Origin: an uncultured Microcaldota archaeon
GTDB lineage: Archaea; Micrarchaeota; Micrarchaeia; Anstonellales; Bilamarchaeaceae
Assembly (NCBI GenBank): GCA_903920925.1
Contig: CAIXOA010000082.1
Span: forward strand, 1-13,658
Length of the DNA stretch: 13,658 nt
Direction: 5' to 3'
The notes beneath the pieces are model-generated. The model was given only the letters and a program-made list of their open reading frames with translations. It ran no database searches and had not been told where the DNA came from. This document shows, one piece after another, positions 1 through 7,415 of this stretch. Position 1 is the stretch's first letter. Every line of letters starts with the position of its first letter. The translations under genes were made by a program, and so were the position numbers.

Positions 1-500
1 AGGGATTCCGTGCAGTAGTTCGGCTTGGTTGCCGAGCATGCGCCGGGAAGCGTGCCGTCGGAACAGGCGGGCGTGCAGCTGTCCCCGGAGACCACGGAGA
101 GCGCGGGGCAGCCGCACATGGACGCCTTGTCCGCGAGCTGGCCGTATGAGTTGCAGAACTTTGGCTTGGTGGCGGAGCACCTGTCAAAAGAAGTGCCGTC
201 GGAACATTGGGAAACGCAGGAATCGTTCTCCAAAAGCGTGCCCACGGGGCAGCCGCACATGGAGGCATACTGCACGAGCGCCTGCGAAGCGGTGCAGTAC
301 ATCGGCTTGCGGGAGGAGCAGGAGTTTATGCTCGTGCCGTCGGAGCACTTGGGCTGCGTGGAAGGTGCGACGGTTCCGCCGGAAGTTCCGCCTGTGGAGG
401 CATTTACCTGCTGGGGCGGGCCAGCGGGCTGCGTTTGGAAATAATCAAGGCAGCCATAAAGCAAAAGCATAATCCCCAGGAACAATGCGATGTATCTCAT
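1..500 (-). CDS. Cys-rich repeat lipoprotein, paralogue A (3' end outside window)
   Basis: I read 166 codons from the ATG at 500 down to the window edge; the C-terminus is missing. The N-terminus (MRYIALFLGIMLLLYGC) is a hydrophobic signal peptide ending in a lipobox-like LYGC, so Cys17 is the likely lipid-anchored residue. A Gly/Thr/Ser/Pro-rich linker follows (about residues 25-50). Then come six-cysteine repeats of about 47 residues at 52-95 and 99-142, with a third starting at 146. Each has the pattern C-x-D-G-T-x4-C-S-x2-K-P-x-[YF]-C-x12-C-G-C-P, then a last Cys about 11 residues on. The even cysteine count per repeat suggests disulfide-stabilised extracellular modules. The gene lies directly downstream of a complete paralogue (539-1642) and has its own promoter. 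Function unknown: a surface-exposed binding or structural role is inference. Confidence 0.85.
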   Translation of the reverse strand, partial: MRYIALFLGIMLLLYGCLDYFQTQPAGPPQQVNASTGGTSGGTVAPSTQPKCSDGTSINSCSSRKPMYCTASQALVQYASMCGCPVGTLLENDSCVSQCSDGTSFDRCSATKPKFCNSYGQLADKASMCGCPALSVVSGDSCTPACSDGTLPGACSATKPNYCTES

Positions 501-520
501 GCTAGAAAGAAGGAAAAGAA

Positions 521-529
521 ATATTATAA
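521..529 (-). promoter_or_regulatory. TATA-box promoter of lipoprotein paralogue A
   Basis: On the minus strand the sequence reads CCCTTATAATATTTC, with the first T of TTATAATAT exactly 29 nt upstream of the ATG at 500. Archaeal TATA boxes are centred about 26-27 nt upstream of the transcription start, so the mRNA is probably leaderless, and no Shine-Dalgarno motif is seen. The upstream paralogue has the same CCCTTATA core at the same distance. Confidence 0.6.
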
Positions 530-538
530 GGGTGAGGG

Positions 539-1642
539 TTATGGGCTGAGCCTTACCCCGGATGCCTTCGACGGGGTCGTGTAATAGGCATAATAGGATG
601 CGTCATCCTTCCAGTTCAGGAGCTTGTACCAGACTATGCCCGCGCTCCTTGAGCCCGGCTGGATGGGAGCGTTCCATGCGAACCTCGCCGGCTCGCTGCA
701 CCTGGAGTCGTTCACCGGGTATTCTACGGATAGCCACTTGTACCCGCCGTTGGAGAAAACCTGCAAACTGGGGAACTGCGCGGTGGAGAAGGATACTGGG
801 TCCGCGCCCTCGTTGGTTATGCTGAGGTCGAGGAGCAGGTAATCGCCGTTATCGCATTCCATGTGCTCGGAGTTCCTTATGCGCATCTTTATCCCCGGGG
901 CCGGGTAGAAATCCTTGTCCTCCTGGTAGGCATAGGTGCGCGGGGTCACACAATTGAAGCCATCGGGAGTTGCAATCCTTCCGGAGTTGCAGCCGCACTT
1001 GCCGGGATTGAGGACTATCTGGAGGCTTTCGTTGCAGTAGTTTGGCGGGCTACTTGCACATTGGCCCGCTGGAGTGCCGTCAACGCAATTTGCGGCAAGG
1101 CAGGTGCCCCCAAGCAACACGGTGCCGGAGGGGCAGCCGCACCTGTAGGGGTCGTCAACAAGCGAGAGCGCCTCGGAGCAGTAGAGCGGCTTGGCAACGG
1201 AGCATTCGCTGGCGTTGGTGCCGTCAAGGCACCTGGAAAGGCAGGCGTCGCCCGAGCGGGTTGCGTTCGCGGGGCATCCGCAGGCGGACGCCTTTTCGAT
1301 TAGCGTGGAGTTGTGCGTGCAGTACATCGGCCTGTCCGCGGAACAGGAATCCGGGGCGGTGTTGTCGGAGCAGAATGGGGCGCACTCCGAGCCGCGGAGC
1401 ACCGTGCCGGCCGGGCATCCGCAGTATTCCGGGTCCGAGATGATGGCGCCGGAAGCGGTGCAATAGAGCGGCTTGGTGGAAGAGCAGGAATCTGCGGGAG
1501 TGGTGTCTATGCACTGCGCGGGGTGCGTCGGCACGTGGGTGGTGTTGATTTCCTGTGGCGGCCCGGCCTGCCCGAAGCGGAAGTAGTCCAGGCATCCGAA
1601 AAGGAGCAGCATCACGCCAAGGAACAATGCTATGTATTTCAT
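539..1642 (-). CDS. Cys-rich repeat lipoprotein, paralogue B, with C-terminal beta domain
   Basis: This 367-residue protein begins with a signal peptide and lipobox-like LFGC, making Cys17 the likely lipid attachment site on the outer face of the membrane. Four six-cysteine repeats lie at residues 44-87, 91-134, 138-181 and 186-231. The first three keep the C-x-D-x-T / C-S-x2-[KR]-P-x-Y-C / CGCP pattern; the fourth is the most diverged (CGCN, PPNYC). Residues 233-367 lack this pattern and alternate hydrophobic strands with phrases such as LDLSITNEGADPVSF, typical of beta-sandwich DUF4352/telokin-like domains; that domain call is inference. The start is set by the signal peptide and by a TATA box 29 nt upstream. 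The first 21 residues are nearly identical to the neighbouring paralogue A, so this is a tandem duplication. It is divergent from rad50. Ligand and biological role are not recognisable. Confidence 0.9.
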   Translation of the reverse strand: MKYIALFLGVMLLLFGCLDYFRFGQAGPPQEINTTHVPTHPAQCIDTTPADSCSSTKPLYCTASGAIISDPEYCGCPAGTVLRGSECAPFCSDNTAPDSCSADRPMYCTHNSTLIEKASACGCPANATRSGDACLSRCLDGTNASECSVAKPLYCSEALSLVDDPYRCGCPSGTVLLGGTCLAANCVDGTPAGQCASSPPNYCNESLQIVLNPGKCGCNSGRIATPDGFNCVTPRTYAYQEDKDFYPAPGIKMRIRNSEHMECDNGDYLLLDLSITNEGADPVSFSTAQFPSLQVFSNGGYKWLSVEYPVNDSRCSEPARFAWNAPIQPGSRSAGIVWYKLLNWKDDASYYAYYTTPSKASGVRLSP

Positions 1643-1662
1643 GGAGAGAGAATAGAAGAAAA

Positions 1663-1671
1663 GGAATATAA
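1663..1671 (-). promoter_or_regulatory. TATA-box promoter of lipoprotein paralogue B
   Basis: On the minus strand the sequence is GTTTCCCTTATATTCC; the first T of TTATATTCC is 29 nt upstream of the ATG at 1642. The purine/pyrimidine context and spacing match the promoter of the downstream paralogue at 521-529, so the duplication unit included the promoter. A leaderless transcript is predicted. Confidence 0.6.
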
Positions 1672-1727
1672 GGGAAACGGGATGCCGCCTGCTGTTGGCC
1701 GGCTGCCACCGGACATACGCTGAGTTC

Positions 1728-1739
1728 TTAATATTTATT
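1728..1739 (+). promoter_or_regulatory. TATA-box promoter of rad50
   Basis: TTAATATTTATT begins 28 nt upstream of the ATG at 1756, inside the 113-bp divergent region (1643-1755) shared with lipoprotein B. The distance predicts transcription starting at or next to the start codon. The bases just before the ATG (GGGCGG) are not a convincing Shine-Dalgarno site. Confidence 0.55.
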
Positions 1740-1755
1740 TGACAAATATGGGCGG

Positions 1756-4044
1756 ATGATAACTTCCCTGGAACTGAAAAACTGGAGGTCGCATGCGCAC
1801 ACGAGGCTCCAGTTCGGGAAAGGGACGAACCTCATCGTGGGGATAATGGGGAGCGGGAAGAGCGCGGTGCTGGACGCGATATGCTATGCGCTTTACGGGA
1901 CATTCCCGGCGCTGCGCAGGAAGAGCGTCGGCAGCGAGGACATATTCAGGCACGGGGAGAAGGAGGCGCAGGTCGCGCTGGAATTGTCGCACGGGGGGAG
2001 GAATTACCTCATCGTGAGGATGCTGAGGAAGTCCGCGCGGGGCGTGGAGGTGGCCGCGAAGATTTATGAGGACGGAAAAATGCTGGACTCGGGGCAGGCG
2101 CGCGTGAGCGAAATAGTCGCGGAGAAGCTCGGGGTGGACTATGACCTTTTCAACCGCGCGGTGTACTCGGAGCAGAACAATATCGGATACTTCCTCGAAC
2201 TGGAAGCCGGAAGGAGGAAGCGGGAGATGGACGGCCTGATGGGGCTGGACAGGTTCGAGGATGCGCGGGCGAACGCAGTGAGGGTGATAAACCGGCTGGA
2301 GGGGGAGCGGAAGGCGCTGGAGCAGAGATATGACGCGGCGAGGCACGAGGAGATTGGGAAGGGCCTGAAGGAGAAGAAGGGGCTGCTTGGGGAAGAGGAG
2401 GAGAAGGCGGGGAAGGCGGGGCGCGAGCTGCAGATGAAGAAAAGGGAGTCTGGAGAGGCGGAGAAGGAACTGGCAGAGGCGAGGAAGAACAAGGAGAGGA
2501 AAGAGAAGGCGGGTGAGGCGCTTGGGAAGGAGAGGGCAAGGGCCGAGGCGCTGGAAGCGGACCTTAAGGGGAAGGAAATAAGCGAGGAGAAGGTTGCGGG
2601 GAAGAGGGCGGCGCTCAGGGAGGCGGAGGCGGAACTGGAGCGGGTTGGGAGGGAGATTTCCGTTCTTGAGAAGGAGGAATCGTCATTATCCAGGAACATC
2701 GGGGCGCTGGAGAATAGAATTAAAAATGCGGAGAGGGCGGCGGCGGAGAAAGAGGAGGCGAAAAATATTTTGGGGAGGATTCTTGGCGGGAAGAGTGCGA
2801 AGGAACTGGAGGAGGCGGAGAAGAGGCTTGAATTGGAAATGGTGGAGCTCGGCTCGCAGGCGAAGGCCCTGGTTGCGGAAGCCGAGGACATGGAAAAATA
2901 CATGGGCGGGCTGGAGGGGAAGGAAAACTGCCCGGTGTGCGGGGCGGAACTGGGAAGGGAGAGGGCGGCGCACCTGAAGAAGGAGAGGGCGGAGATTGCA
3001 AAAGGAAAGAAGGGGGAGGCGGCGGAGCTGCAGAAGAAACTGTCCGGGATGGAGAAGGAGCTTTTGCACACCAAAAAAGTATTGAGGGAGGCGGCCGGGG
3101 CGGATGGGAAGGCGAAATTGGAAATCGAGGATGCCGGGAAAATCCGGGGGGAGCTGGAGGAGGCGAAAAAGAATGCGGAGAAGCACGCGGATGGGATGGC
3201 GGCGCTGAGGGGGCGGAGGAAGGCGGCTGAGGGGGGGGCGCGGGAGATATTGTTCACGATACGGGAGATGGAGGGGCTCCTGGAGAAGAAGAAAAACCTG
3301 GAGAGGGCGAGGGCGAAGGCAAAGGAGCTGGAGAGGGAGTGGGGCGGGATAAGATTCAGCGCGGAAGAATATGAAAAATCATATTCAAAGACAAGGGAAT
3401 TGATGGTGGAGTGCGAAAGGGCGGAGGGAAAGGTGAGGGAGGCGGGGAGAGCGATCGCATCGCTGAAAGAAATGGTGGCGGGGCTGGAGAGGGAGATGGG
3501 GCTGCTGGAGGCTGTGAGGGCGGACGTGAAGAAGAGGGGGGAGATGCTGGAACAGCTCATGATGATGAGGAACGCGATTGGGGAGACGCAGGCGGAACTG
3601 CGGATGGAGCTGGTGGAGGCGATAAATTCGGCGATGAACGGGATATGGCCCATACTTTACCCTTATGCGGATTACAGGCAGCTGAGGATTGCGGCGAGCG
3701 AGGAGGATTACTCGTTCGAGGTCTATGACGGCGAATGGAGGGGGCTGGAGAAGGTGGCGAGCGGGGGGGAGAGGGCGTGCCTTTCGCTCACGCTGAGGAT
3801 TGCGATGGCCACCGTGCTTGCGCCGGATGCGGGGTGGCTTATCCTGGACGAGCCCACGCACAACCTGGACAGGGAGGCGGTGCAGGCGCTTGCCGAGGCG
3901 CTGGAGAACAAGGTGCCCCAGCTGGTGGAGCAGGCGTTCGTCATAACGCACGAGGAAAACCTTATGAATTCGGAGTTTGCGAGGAGCTACAGATTTTCCA
4001 GGGAGAAGGAAGCTGGCGGAGCCACTGTGGTGGAGGAATTATAG
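1756..4044 (+). CDS. rad50: Rad50-like DNA double-strand-break repair ATPase
   Basis: This SMC-like ABC ATPase is expected to partner with Mre11 in tethering and processing DNA ends. The N-terminal half-domain has Walker A GIMGSGKS at 29-36 and a Q-loop glutamine near 140 (SEQ). Two long, Glu/Lys/Arg-rich coiled coils (about 170-390 and 396-610) flank a zinc hook CPVC at 392-395, almost exactly mid-protein. The C-terminal half-domain has the ABC signature SGGER at 669-673, Walker B ILDEP at 696-700 with catalytic Glu699, D-loop NLD at 703-705, and switch His732. All catalytic elements are present. At 762 residues it is shorter than the ~880 typical of archaeal Rad50, reflecting shorter coils. 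Walker A has Met31 where most Rad50 proteins have Asn. No mre11, herA or nurA adjoins it. The coding strand is extremely purine-rich. Confidence 0.93.
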   Translation: MITSLELKNWRSHAHTRLQFGKGTNLIVGIMGSGKSAVLDAICYALYGTFPALRRKSVGSEDIFRHGEKEAQVALELSHGGRNYLIVRMLRKSARGVEVAAKIYEDGKMLDSGQARVSEIVAEKLGVDYDLFNRAVYSEQNNIGYFLELEAGRRKREMDGLMGLDRFEDARANAVRVINRLEGERKALEQRYDAARHEEIGKGLKEKKGLLGEEEEKAGKAGRELQMKKRESGEAEKELAEARKNKERKEKAGEALGKERARAEALEADLKGKEISEEKVAGKRAALREAEAELERVGREISVLEKEESSLSRNIGALENRIKNAERAAAEKEEAKNILGRILGGKSAKELEEAEKRLELEMVELGSQAKALVAEAEDMEKYMGGLEGKENCPVCGAELGRERAAHLKKERAEIAKGKKGEAAELQKKLSGMEKELLHTKKVLREAAGADGKAKLEIEDAGKIRGELEEAKKNAEKHADGMAALRGRRKAAEGGAREILFTIREMEGLLEKKKNLERARAKAKELEREWGGIRFSAEEYEKSYSKTRELMVECERAEGKVREAGRAIASLKEMVAGLEREMGLLEAVRADVKKRGEMLEQLMMMRNAIGETQAELRMELVEAINSAMNGIWPILYPYADYRQLRIAASEEDYSFEVYDGEWRGLEKVASGGERACLSLTLRIAMATVLAPDAGWLILDEPTHNLDREAVQALAEALENKVPQLVEQAFVITHEENLMNSEFARSYRFSREKEAGGATVVEEL

Positions 4045-4049
4045 CGCGG

Positions 4050-4967
4050 TCAGGCTGCGACCCGGCTCTCGAGCTCCTGCGCAACCTGGAAAAGGTCTGC
4101 GGGCGCGGACCTCCGGTTCTTCCTGTACCAAGCGCGGCATTCGCCCTCCATGGAGTTCACATACACGGAAAGGCAGTAGAAGAGGGTGCCGTCGCATGCG
4201 AAGCCCCTGCGGAGAAGCCCGCGGAGCATGAGTATGAAATTGTCCACGCCTTCGTGCGCGCTTTTCATGGGCCTGAGGTTGCGCGGGTCCGCCACGAACG
4301 CCTTCCTGGTGTCGAGCATCATTTCGGAGGGCACGGGGTTTGTGAAAACGTGGCCGCTCCTGTGGAGCCTCACCATCATCTCGGTGGCGAGCTCCGCGAA
4401 CCTGCTCTTGTGGGCCGAATCGAAATCGTCCCAGGACGCGCCCTGCAGGTGCGGGGCGGAAAGGTTGCGGTCAAGGCTCCACGTGGCCTTGTCAACGCGT
4501 GAGAGGATGTAGATGTTGCCCGCGAGCGTCCTGAAATAGGCGACTATGCCGGAAACGCACTCCCCTATTTTTTCCGCGGCAGCGAGCAGCCGCCTTGCCG
4601 CCTTGAGGGTGGTCTTGCGGGCGATGTACGTGAAGCCGGAGTGCGTGAATGCTATGGAGTCGGAGCCGTCCTTCGCATCTATCTGGTGCAGGTAGCGGAG
4701 GTTCCGGTCCGAGAATTCCATGGACTCGATGTGGATTGCGGACGCATCCTGCTTCTTCCACGAATATCTTATGGAATAGATGGAGCCCTTGCGGCGGAAA
4801 TGAACTGGCTCCGGGGCGTCCACCGGAGCGGATTCCTCCGGGCTCATCCCCTCGCCGCGGTTGAACCCCTCCATCATTTCCTCTACGGCCTCATGGGTCT
4901 GGGTCCAGCCGAGCATCCTGTTTCTTTCCATTCCTAAAACCCCCACTAAACGCTTCGAATTGTACAT
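4050..4967 (-). CDS. Uncharacterised protein with kinase-like C-terminal half
   Basis: I do not recognise this 305-residue cytoplasmic protein as a named family. It has no signal peptide or membrane segment. Residues 60-170 look strand-rich and could form an N-lobe (YIARKTTLK at 114-122, GNIYILSRV at 150-158). Residues 190-250 resemble the helix, catalytic loop and DFG region of protein/aminoglycoside-type kinases: LHRSGHVFTNPVPSE at 201-215 lines up with LHxxGxxHGDxxPSN, and VADPR at 225-229 lines up with the DFG segment. In that alignment the catalytic Asp becomes Asn210 and the metal-binding Asn becomes Glu215, so it would be a pseudokinase. This is inference by eye. It follows polB after 43 bp and converges on rad50 with a 5-bp gap. 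The start is uncertain: Met13 (4931) has a GGGGG tract 8 nt upstream and better fits the TATA distance. Confidence 0.8.
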   Translation of the reverse strand: MYNSKRLVGVLGMERNRMLGWTQTHEAVEEMMEGFNRGEGMSPEESAPVDAPEPVHFRRKGSIYSIRYSWKKQDASAIHIESMEFSDRNLRYLHQIDAKDGSDSIAFTHSGFTYIARKTTLKAARRLLAAAEKIGECVSGIVAYFRTLAGNIYILSRVDKATWSLDRNLSAPHLQGASWDDFDSAHKSRFAELATEMMVRLHRSGHVFTNPVPSEMMLDTRKAFVADPRNLRPMKSAHEGVDNFILMLRGLLRRGFACDGTLFYCLSVYVNSMEGECRAWYRKNRRSAPADLFQVAQELESRVAA

Positions 4968-4982
4968 AAATCGTTCAATTAT

Positions 4983-4995
4983 TTTATAAATATTT
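4983..4995 (-). promoter_or_regulatory. TATA-like promoter of the kinase-like gene
   Basis: The 43-bp gap after polB is AT-rich, with minus-strand AAATATTTATAAAAT. The TTATAAAA core begins only 22 nt before the ATG at 4967. By the 28-29 nt spacing seen at other genes here, transcription would start near 4960, which favours translation from the ATG at 4931 with a ~29-nt leader. If the TATTTATA version is used instead, the spacing is 25 nt and the first ATG is possible. Confidence 0.45.
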
Positions 4996-5010
4996 GTCCC
5001 GGTACGGAAA

Positions 5011-7386
5011 TCAGAAAAAGTCGCCCATGCCCTTCTGCTTCCCGCCGTGGGTGAGCTCGTATTCGTCCGCCCCGAGTTCCTTGAGGATTTTCATCACCGC
5101 GGGGAGCACCTGGTGGTTGATGTAATAGTCGGGGTCGTAATCCGTGGCGAATTCGAGGAGTTCCGCCTTTTCGGAGATGGATTTGCCCTTCTTCGTGATG
5201 ACGTAGCCGACTATGCTCCCGCGCTCCATGGGCTTGCCCCTCTTGCCGGCCTTCTGCGCCGCGGAGAGCTCCGGGCTCATTATGTCGTACTTGTCCGGCT
5301 CCTTTTTCAGCTGGGTGTATATCGCCAAATTCTCCAGCGGGGCCTTTCCGGAGCGGAGCTGCTCGACCACGTTTCGCACGATGGCGACGGCCTTTTCCTT
5401 GCTGCCGTCGCGGAGGATTGCCTCGAGGACGCGGCGCTGGGTGTCCTTCGCGACGCCGGACCAGTCCCTGCGCACGAGCTCGAAGCCGCGGATTTTGATG
5501 CGGCCGTCGTCGCCGAGAAGCGCGTATTTCTTTTTTGCCCCTTTTTCCTCCGCCTTTTTGCTGACGAAAACGCCGCGGGAGTAGAACCCTTCGAGCTCGA
5601 GCTCCATCTTTTCCGGAAGCTCCTTGTTGATATTGGCGAGGAAATTTAGTGCGTCCTCCCTGGTTTTTCCGTCGAGAAGGAGAAAAAGGGAATCCGTATC
5701 CATGTAAAGAACCTTGAAGCCCGCGGCCTTCGCCTTCTCCTCCGCCTCCATGATGTGCATCCTTCCCCAGGCGGTGACGCTCTCGGCGCATTTGCGGTTG
5801 TACCAGCGGGAGCGGGCGTAGCCCAGGTAGCCGTAGAAGGAATTGGCGAGTATCTTCAGGGCGTGCGAGCGGGCGGAGAGTTTCTTGTATTCCTCCGTGT
5901 CCTTCTTTGCGGCCTTTAGCTCGCGCTTTATGAGCACGCGGCGGTCGATGAGGCCGTCCAGGACGATGGGGATGAGGCCCTTGGGGGATTTCAGGAATCT
6001 TGCGCCTGTGGGGGATTTTTGGGAATCCCCTTCCCTGTCGATTGTGAACGGGTCTATGTTGTATGAGCAGATTATGGAGGGGTACAAGCCGCGGAAGTCG
6101 AACACCACTATGTTTTCGTATATGCCCGGGGCGGGAAGCTTTACGTACGCGCCCTGGATCGGGTTCTCGAGGCGGGCGCTGACCGCGGAGCCGCTCGGCT
6201 TGGGCGGAATCACCATGTTGCGGGCGGTGGCCTCGCTCATGAGCAGGCTCTCGACCAGCTGGCCCGAGGTCGCGTATGCGACGTCGAAAAGCGGCATGCG
6301 CGTGATTGTGGAGAGTTCGGTAAGGAGGGGGAACGCCATCTCGCCGAGTTCCATCGTGGCGAGCGCATCGGAGAGCGCGTAGTCGGTGAGGATGGAGATG
6401 TCGTTGCTGTCCCACTGCCTCCATATGTCCAGCCTGTCTATTTTTTTGGCGCTCTTTCCGGTGACGGTCGCGTAGACATTCTTCAGGGTATAATCATCGG
6501 TGCGGATGAGGCCGGTGAAGCCGAAGAACTTCATCACGGGGTAAAGGTCGATGTGGATGCGGCCCCTTATCTCCAGGGGGTTTATGAGGCCCTTCTTCAC
6601 GAGGCGGTAGGGGGAGCCGTCCCTCCCGAGCGCGAGGGGGATTCCCAGCTTTCTCGCCCGCTCGTACATATACGGGAGGTCGAAATTGGTGGTGTTGTAG
6701 CCGAAAAGGACGTCCGCGTCCCGTTCATCCAGCACCGAGAAGAAGCGCTCGAGCATCTGCTTCTCGTTCTCGACGACTTCTACGAATGGCTTGTGGTCCT
6801 TCTTGAACGTGACCACCCCTTTCGCCCCCTCGGAATCGGAGTAGCTGAACATTATTATGGGGTCCTTGGATGGGCGGGGCGCTCCCAGGGGGTTGTATAC
6901 CTCCGTATCGAAGGAGAGGCGGCGTAGCATGAACGGGTTTCCGTCCCTGCTCTTCAGGAATTTCTTTATGGTGCGGCCCTCCCGCTCGTAGGAGATTACG
7001 GAGAAGGGGATGAGGCCGAAATCCATCATGAAGCGCCTTCCGAACGGTATCTCGGACTCGTAGCAGGGGAAGGGGATGGCTTCACGAAGGATTGGGACGT
7101 GGCGGGGCTCGTGGCAATAGACGCGGAGGAGGCGCTTCCTGTCCCCGAAAAGTATTTTTTCAACGAATTCGGTGCGCTTGGGGCGCACCGCCTGCCCGTC
7201 CCGCGCCTTCACGGAGAGGTTTTCTATCGCCCCGCGCTCGCTTTCGTTCACATCCGCGTAGAAATACGGGTCGTAGGGATAGTGGAGGCGGGTGGATTTC
7301 TTCCCCTTTACGAACAGGCGCGCATATGTCTGGCCGCCCCTGATTGCGTAGTCCGCGTCCAGGAATAAGGCTCTCCTCCGCTGCAT
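5011..7386 (-). CDS. polB: Family-B DNA polymerase (replicative/repair), with 3'-5' exonuclease
   Basis: This 791-residue protein has the length and order of archaeal PolB. The N-terminal domain (1-130) keeps a Pfu-like layout. Exonuclease motifs: I FDTE at 159-162, II GYNTTNFD at 229-236 and III Y336-x3-D340, so proofreading should be active. Polymerase motifs: A DFRGLYPSI at 430-438, B KILANSFYG at 511-519 and C YMDTDS at 561-566, with catalytic Asp430, Asp563 and Asp565. KKKY at 618-621 matches the conserved thumb-proximal motif. The last eight residues, QKGMGDFF (784-791), fit the PIP-box consensus for PCNA binding. It lies 22 nt downstream of a triple-HTH gene on the same strand, with no Shine-Dalgarno but a weak TATA-like box at 29 nt. 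It is probably a main chromosomal polymerase, though whether PolD also exists cannot be seen here. Confidence 0.97.
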   Translation of the reverse strand: MQRRRALFLDADYAIRGGQTYARLFVKGKKSTRLHYPYDPYFYADVNESERGAIENLSVKARDGQAVRPKRTEFVEKILFGDRKRLLRVYCHEPRHVPILREAIPFPCYESEIPFGRRFMMDFGLIPFSVISYEREGRTIKKFLKSRDGNPFMLRRLSFDTEVYNPLGAPRPSKDPIIMFSYSDSEGAKGVVTFKKDHKPFVEVVENEKQMLERFFSVLDERDADVLFGYNTTNFDLPYMYERARKLGIPLALGRDGSPYRLVKKGLINPLEIRGRIHIDLYPVMKFFGFTGLIRTDDYTLKNVYATVTGKSAKKIDRLDIWRQWDSNDISILTDYALSDALATMELGEMAFPLLTELSTITRMPLFDVAYATSGQLVESLLMSEATARNMVIPPKPSGSAVSARLENPIQGAYVKLPAPGIYENIVVFDFRGLYPSIICSYNIDPFTIDREGDSQKSPTGARFLKSPKGLIPIVLDGLIDRRVLIKRELKAAKKDTEEYKKLSARSHALKILANSFYGYLGYARSRWYNRKCAESVTAWGRMHIMEAEEKAKAAGFKVLYMDTDSLFLLLDGKTREDALNFLANINKELPEKMELELEGFYSRGVFVSKKAEEKGAKKKYALLGDDGRIKIRGFELVRRDWSGVAKDTQRRVLEAILRDGSKEKAVAIVRNVVEQLRSGKAPLENLAIYTQLKKEPDKYDIMSPELSAAQKAGKRGKPMERGSIVGYVITKKGKSISEKAELLEFATDYDPDYYINHQVLPAVMKILKELGADEYELTHGGKQKGMGDFF

Positions 7387-7407
7387 GGGGAGAGTAGAAA
7401 CAAAAGG

Positions 7408-7415
7408 ATTATTTA
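7408..7415 (-). promoter_or_regulatory. Possible internal promoter of polB
   Basis: Minus-strand TAAATAAT begins 29 nt before the polB ATG and overlaps the TAA stop of the upstream gene. The 22-nt gap after it is pyrimidine-rich with no Shine-Dalgarno motif. The spacing matches the leaderless promoters elsewhere in the window, but the box is weak and partly dictated by the stop codon. Confidence 0.3.

Noticed and set aside
25..584. Overlapping plus-strand open frames opposite lipoprotein paralogue A
   Set aside because: They are shadows of the cysteine-repeat gene; the minus-strand frame has a signal peptide, lipobox and homology to the adjacent gene.
44..1480. Regularly spaced DNA-level similarity in the cysteine-repeat genes as a CRISPR array or other nucleotide repeat
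   Set aside because: The periodicity (~141 bp) is a protein-level 47-residue repeat with diverged codons, not identical direct repeats with spacers.
1681..1722. GC-rich short inverted repeats (CCGG and TGGC/GCCA) in the divergent promoter region
   Set aside because: Arms are only 4 bp and expected by chance in GC-rich DNA; no consistent dyad around either TATA box.
3231..3238. A run of eight G in rad50 that could mark a frameshift
   Set aside because: The frame continues intact with coiled-coil sequence on both sides and all C-terminal ATPase motifs, so the run is read in frame. It remains a possible slippage site only.
2139..3653. A 504-codon minus-strand open frame rich in Ser, Phe and Pro opposite rad50
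   Set aside because: It is the complement of Glu/Lys-rich coiled-coil codons (GAG/AAG give CTC/CTT and TCC/TTC runs); no domain, signal or start context supports it.
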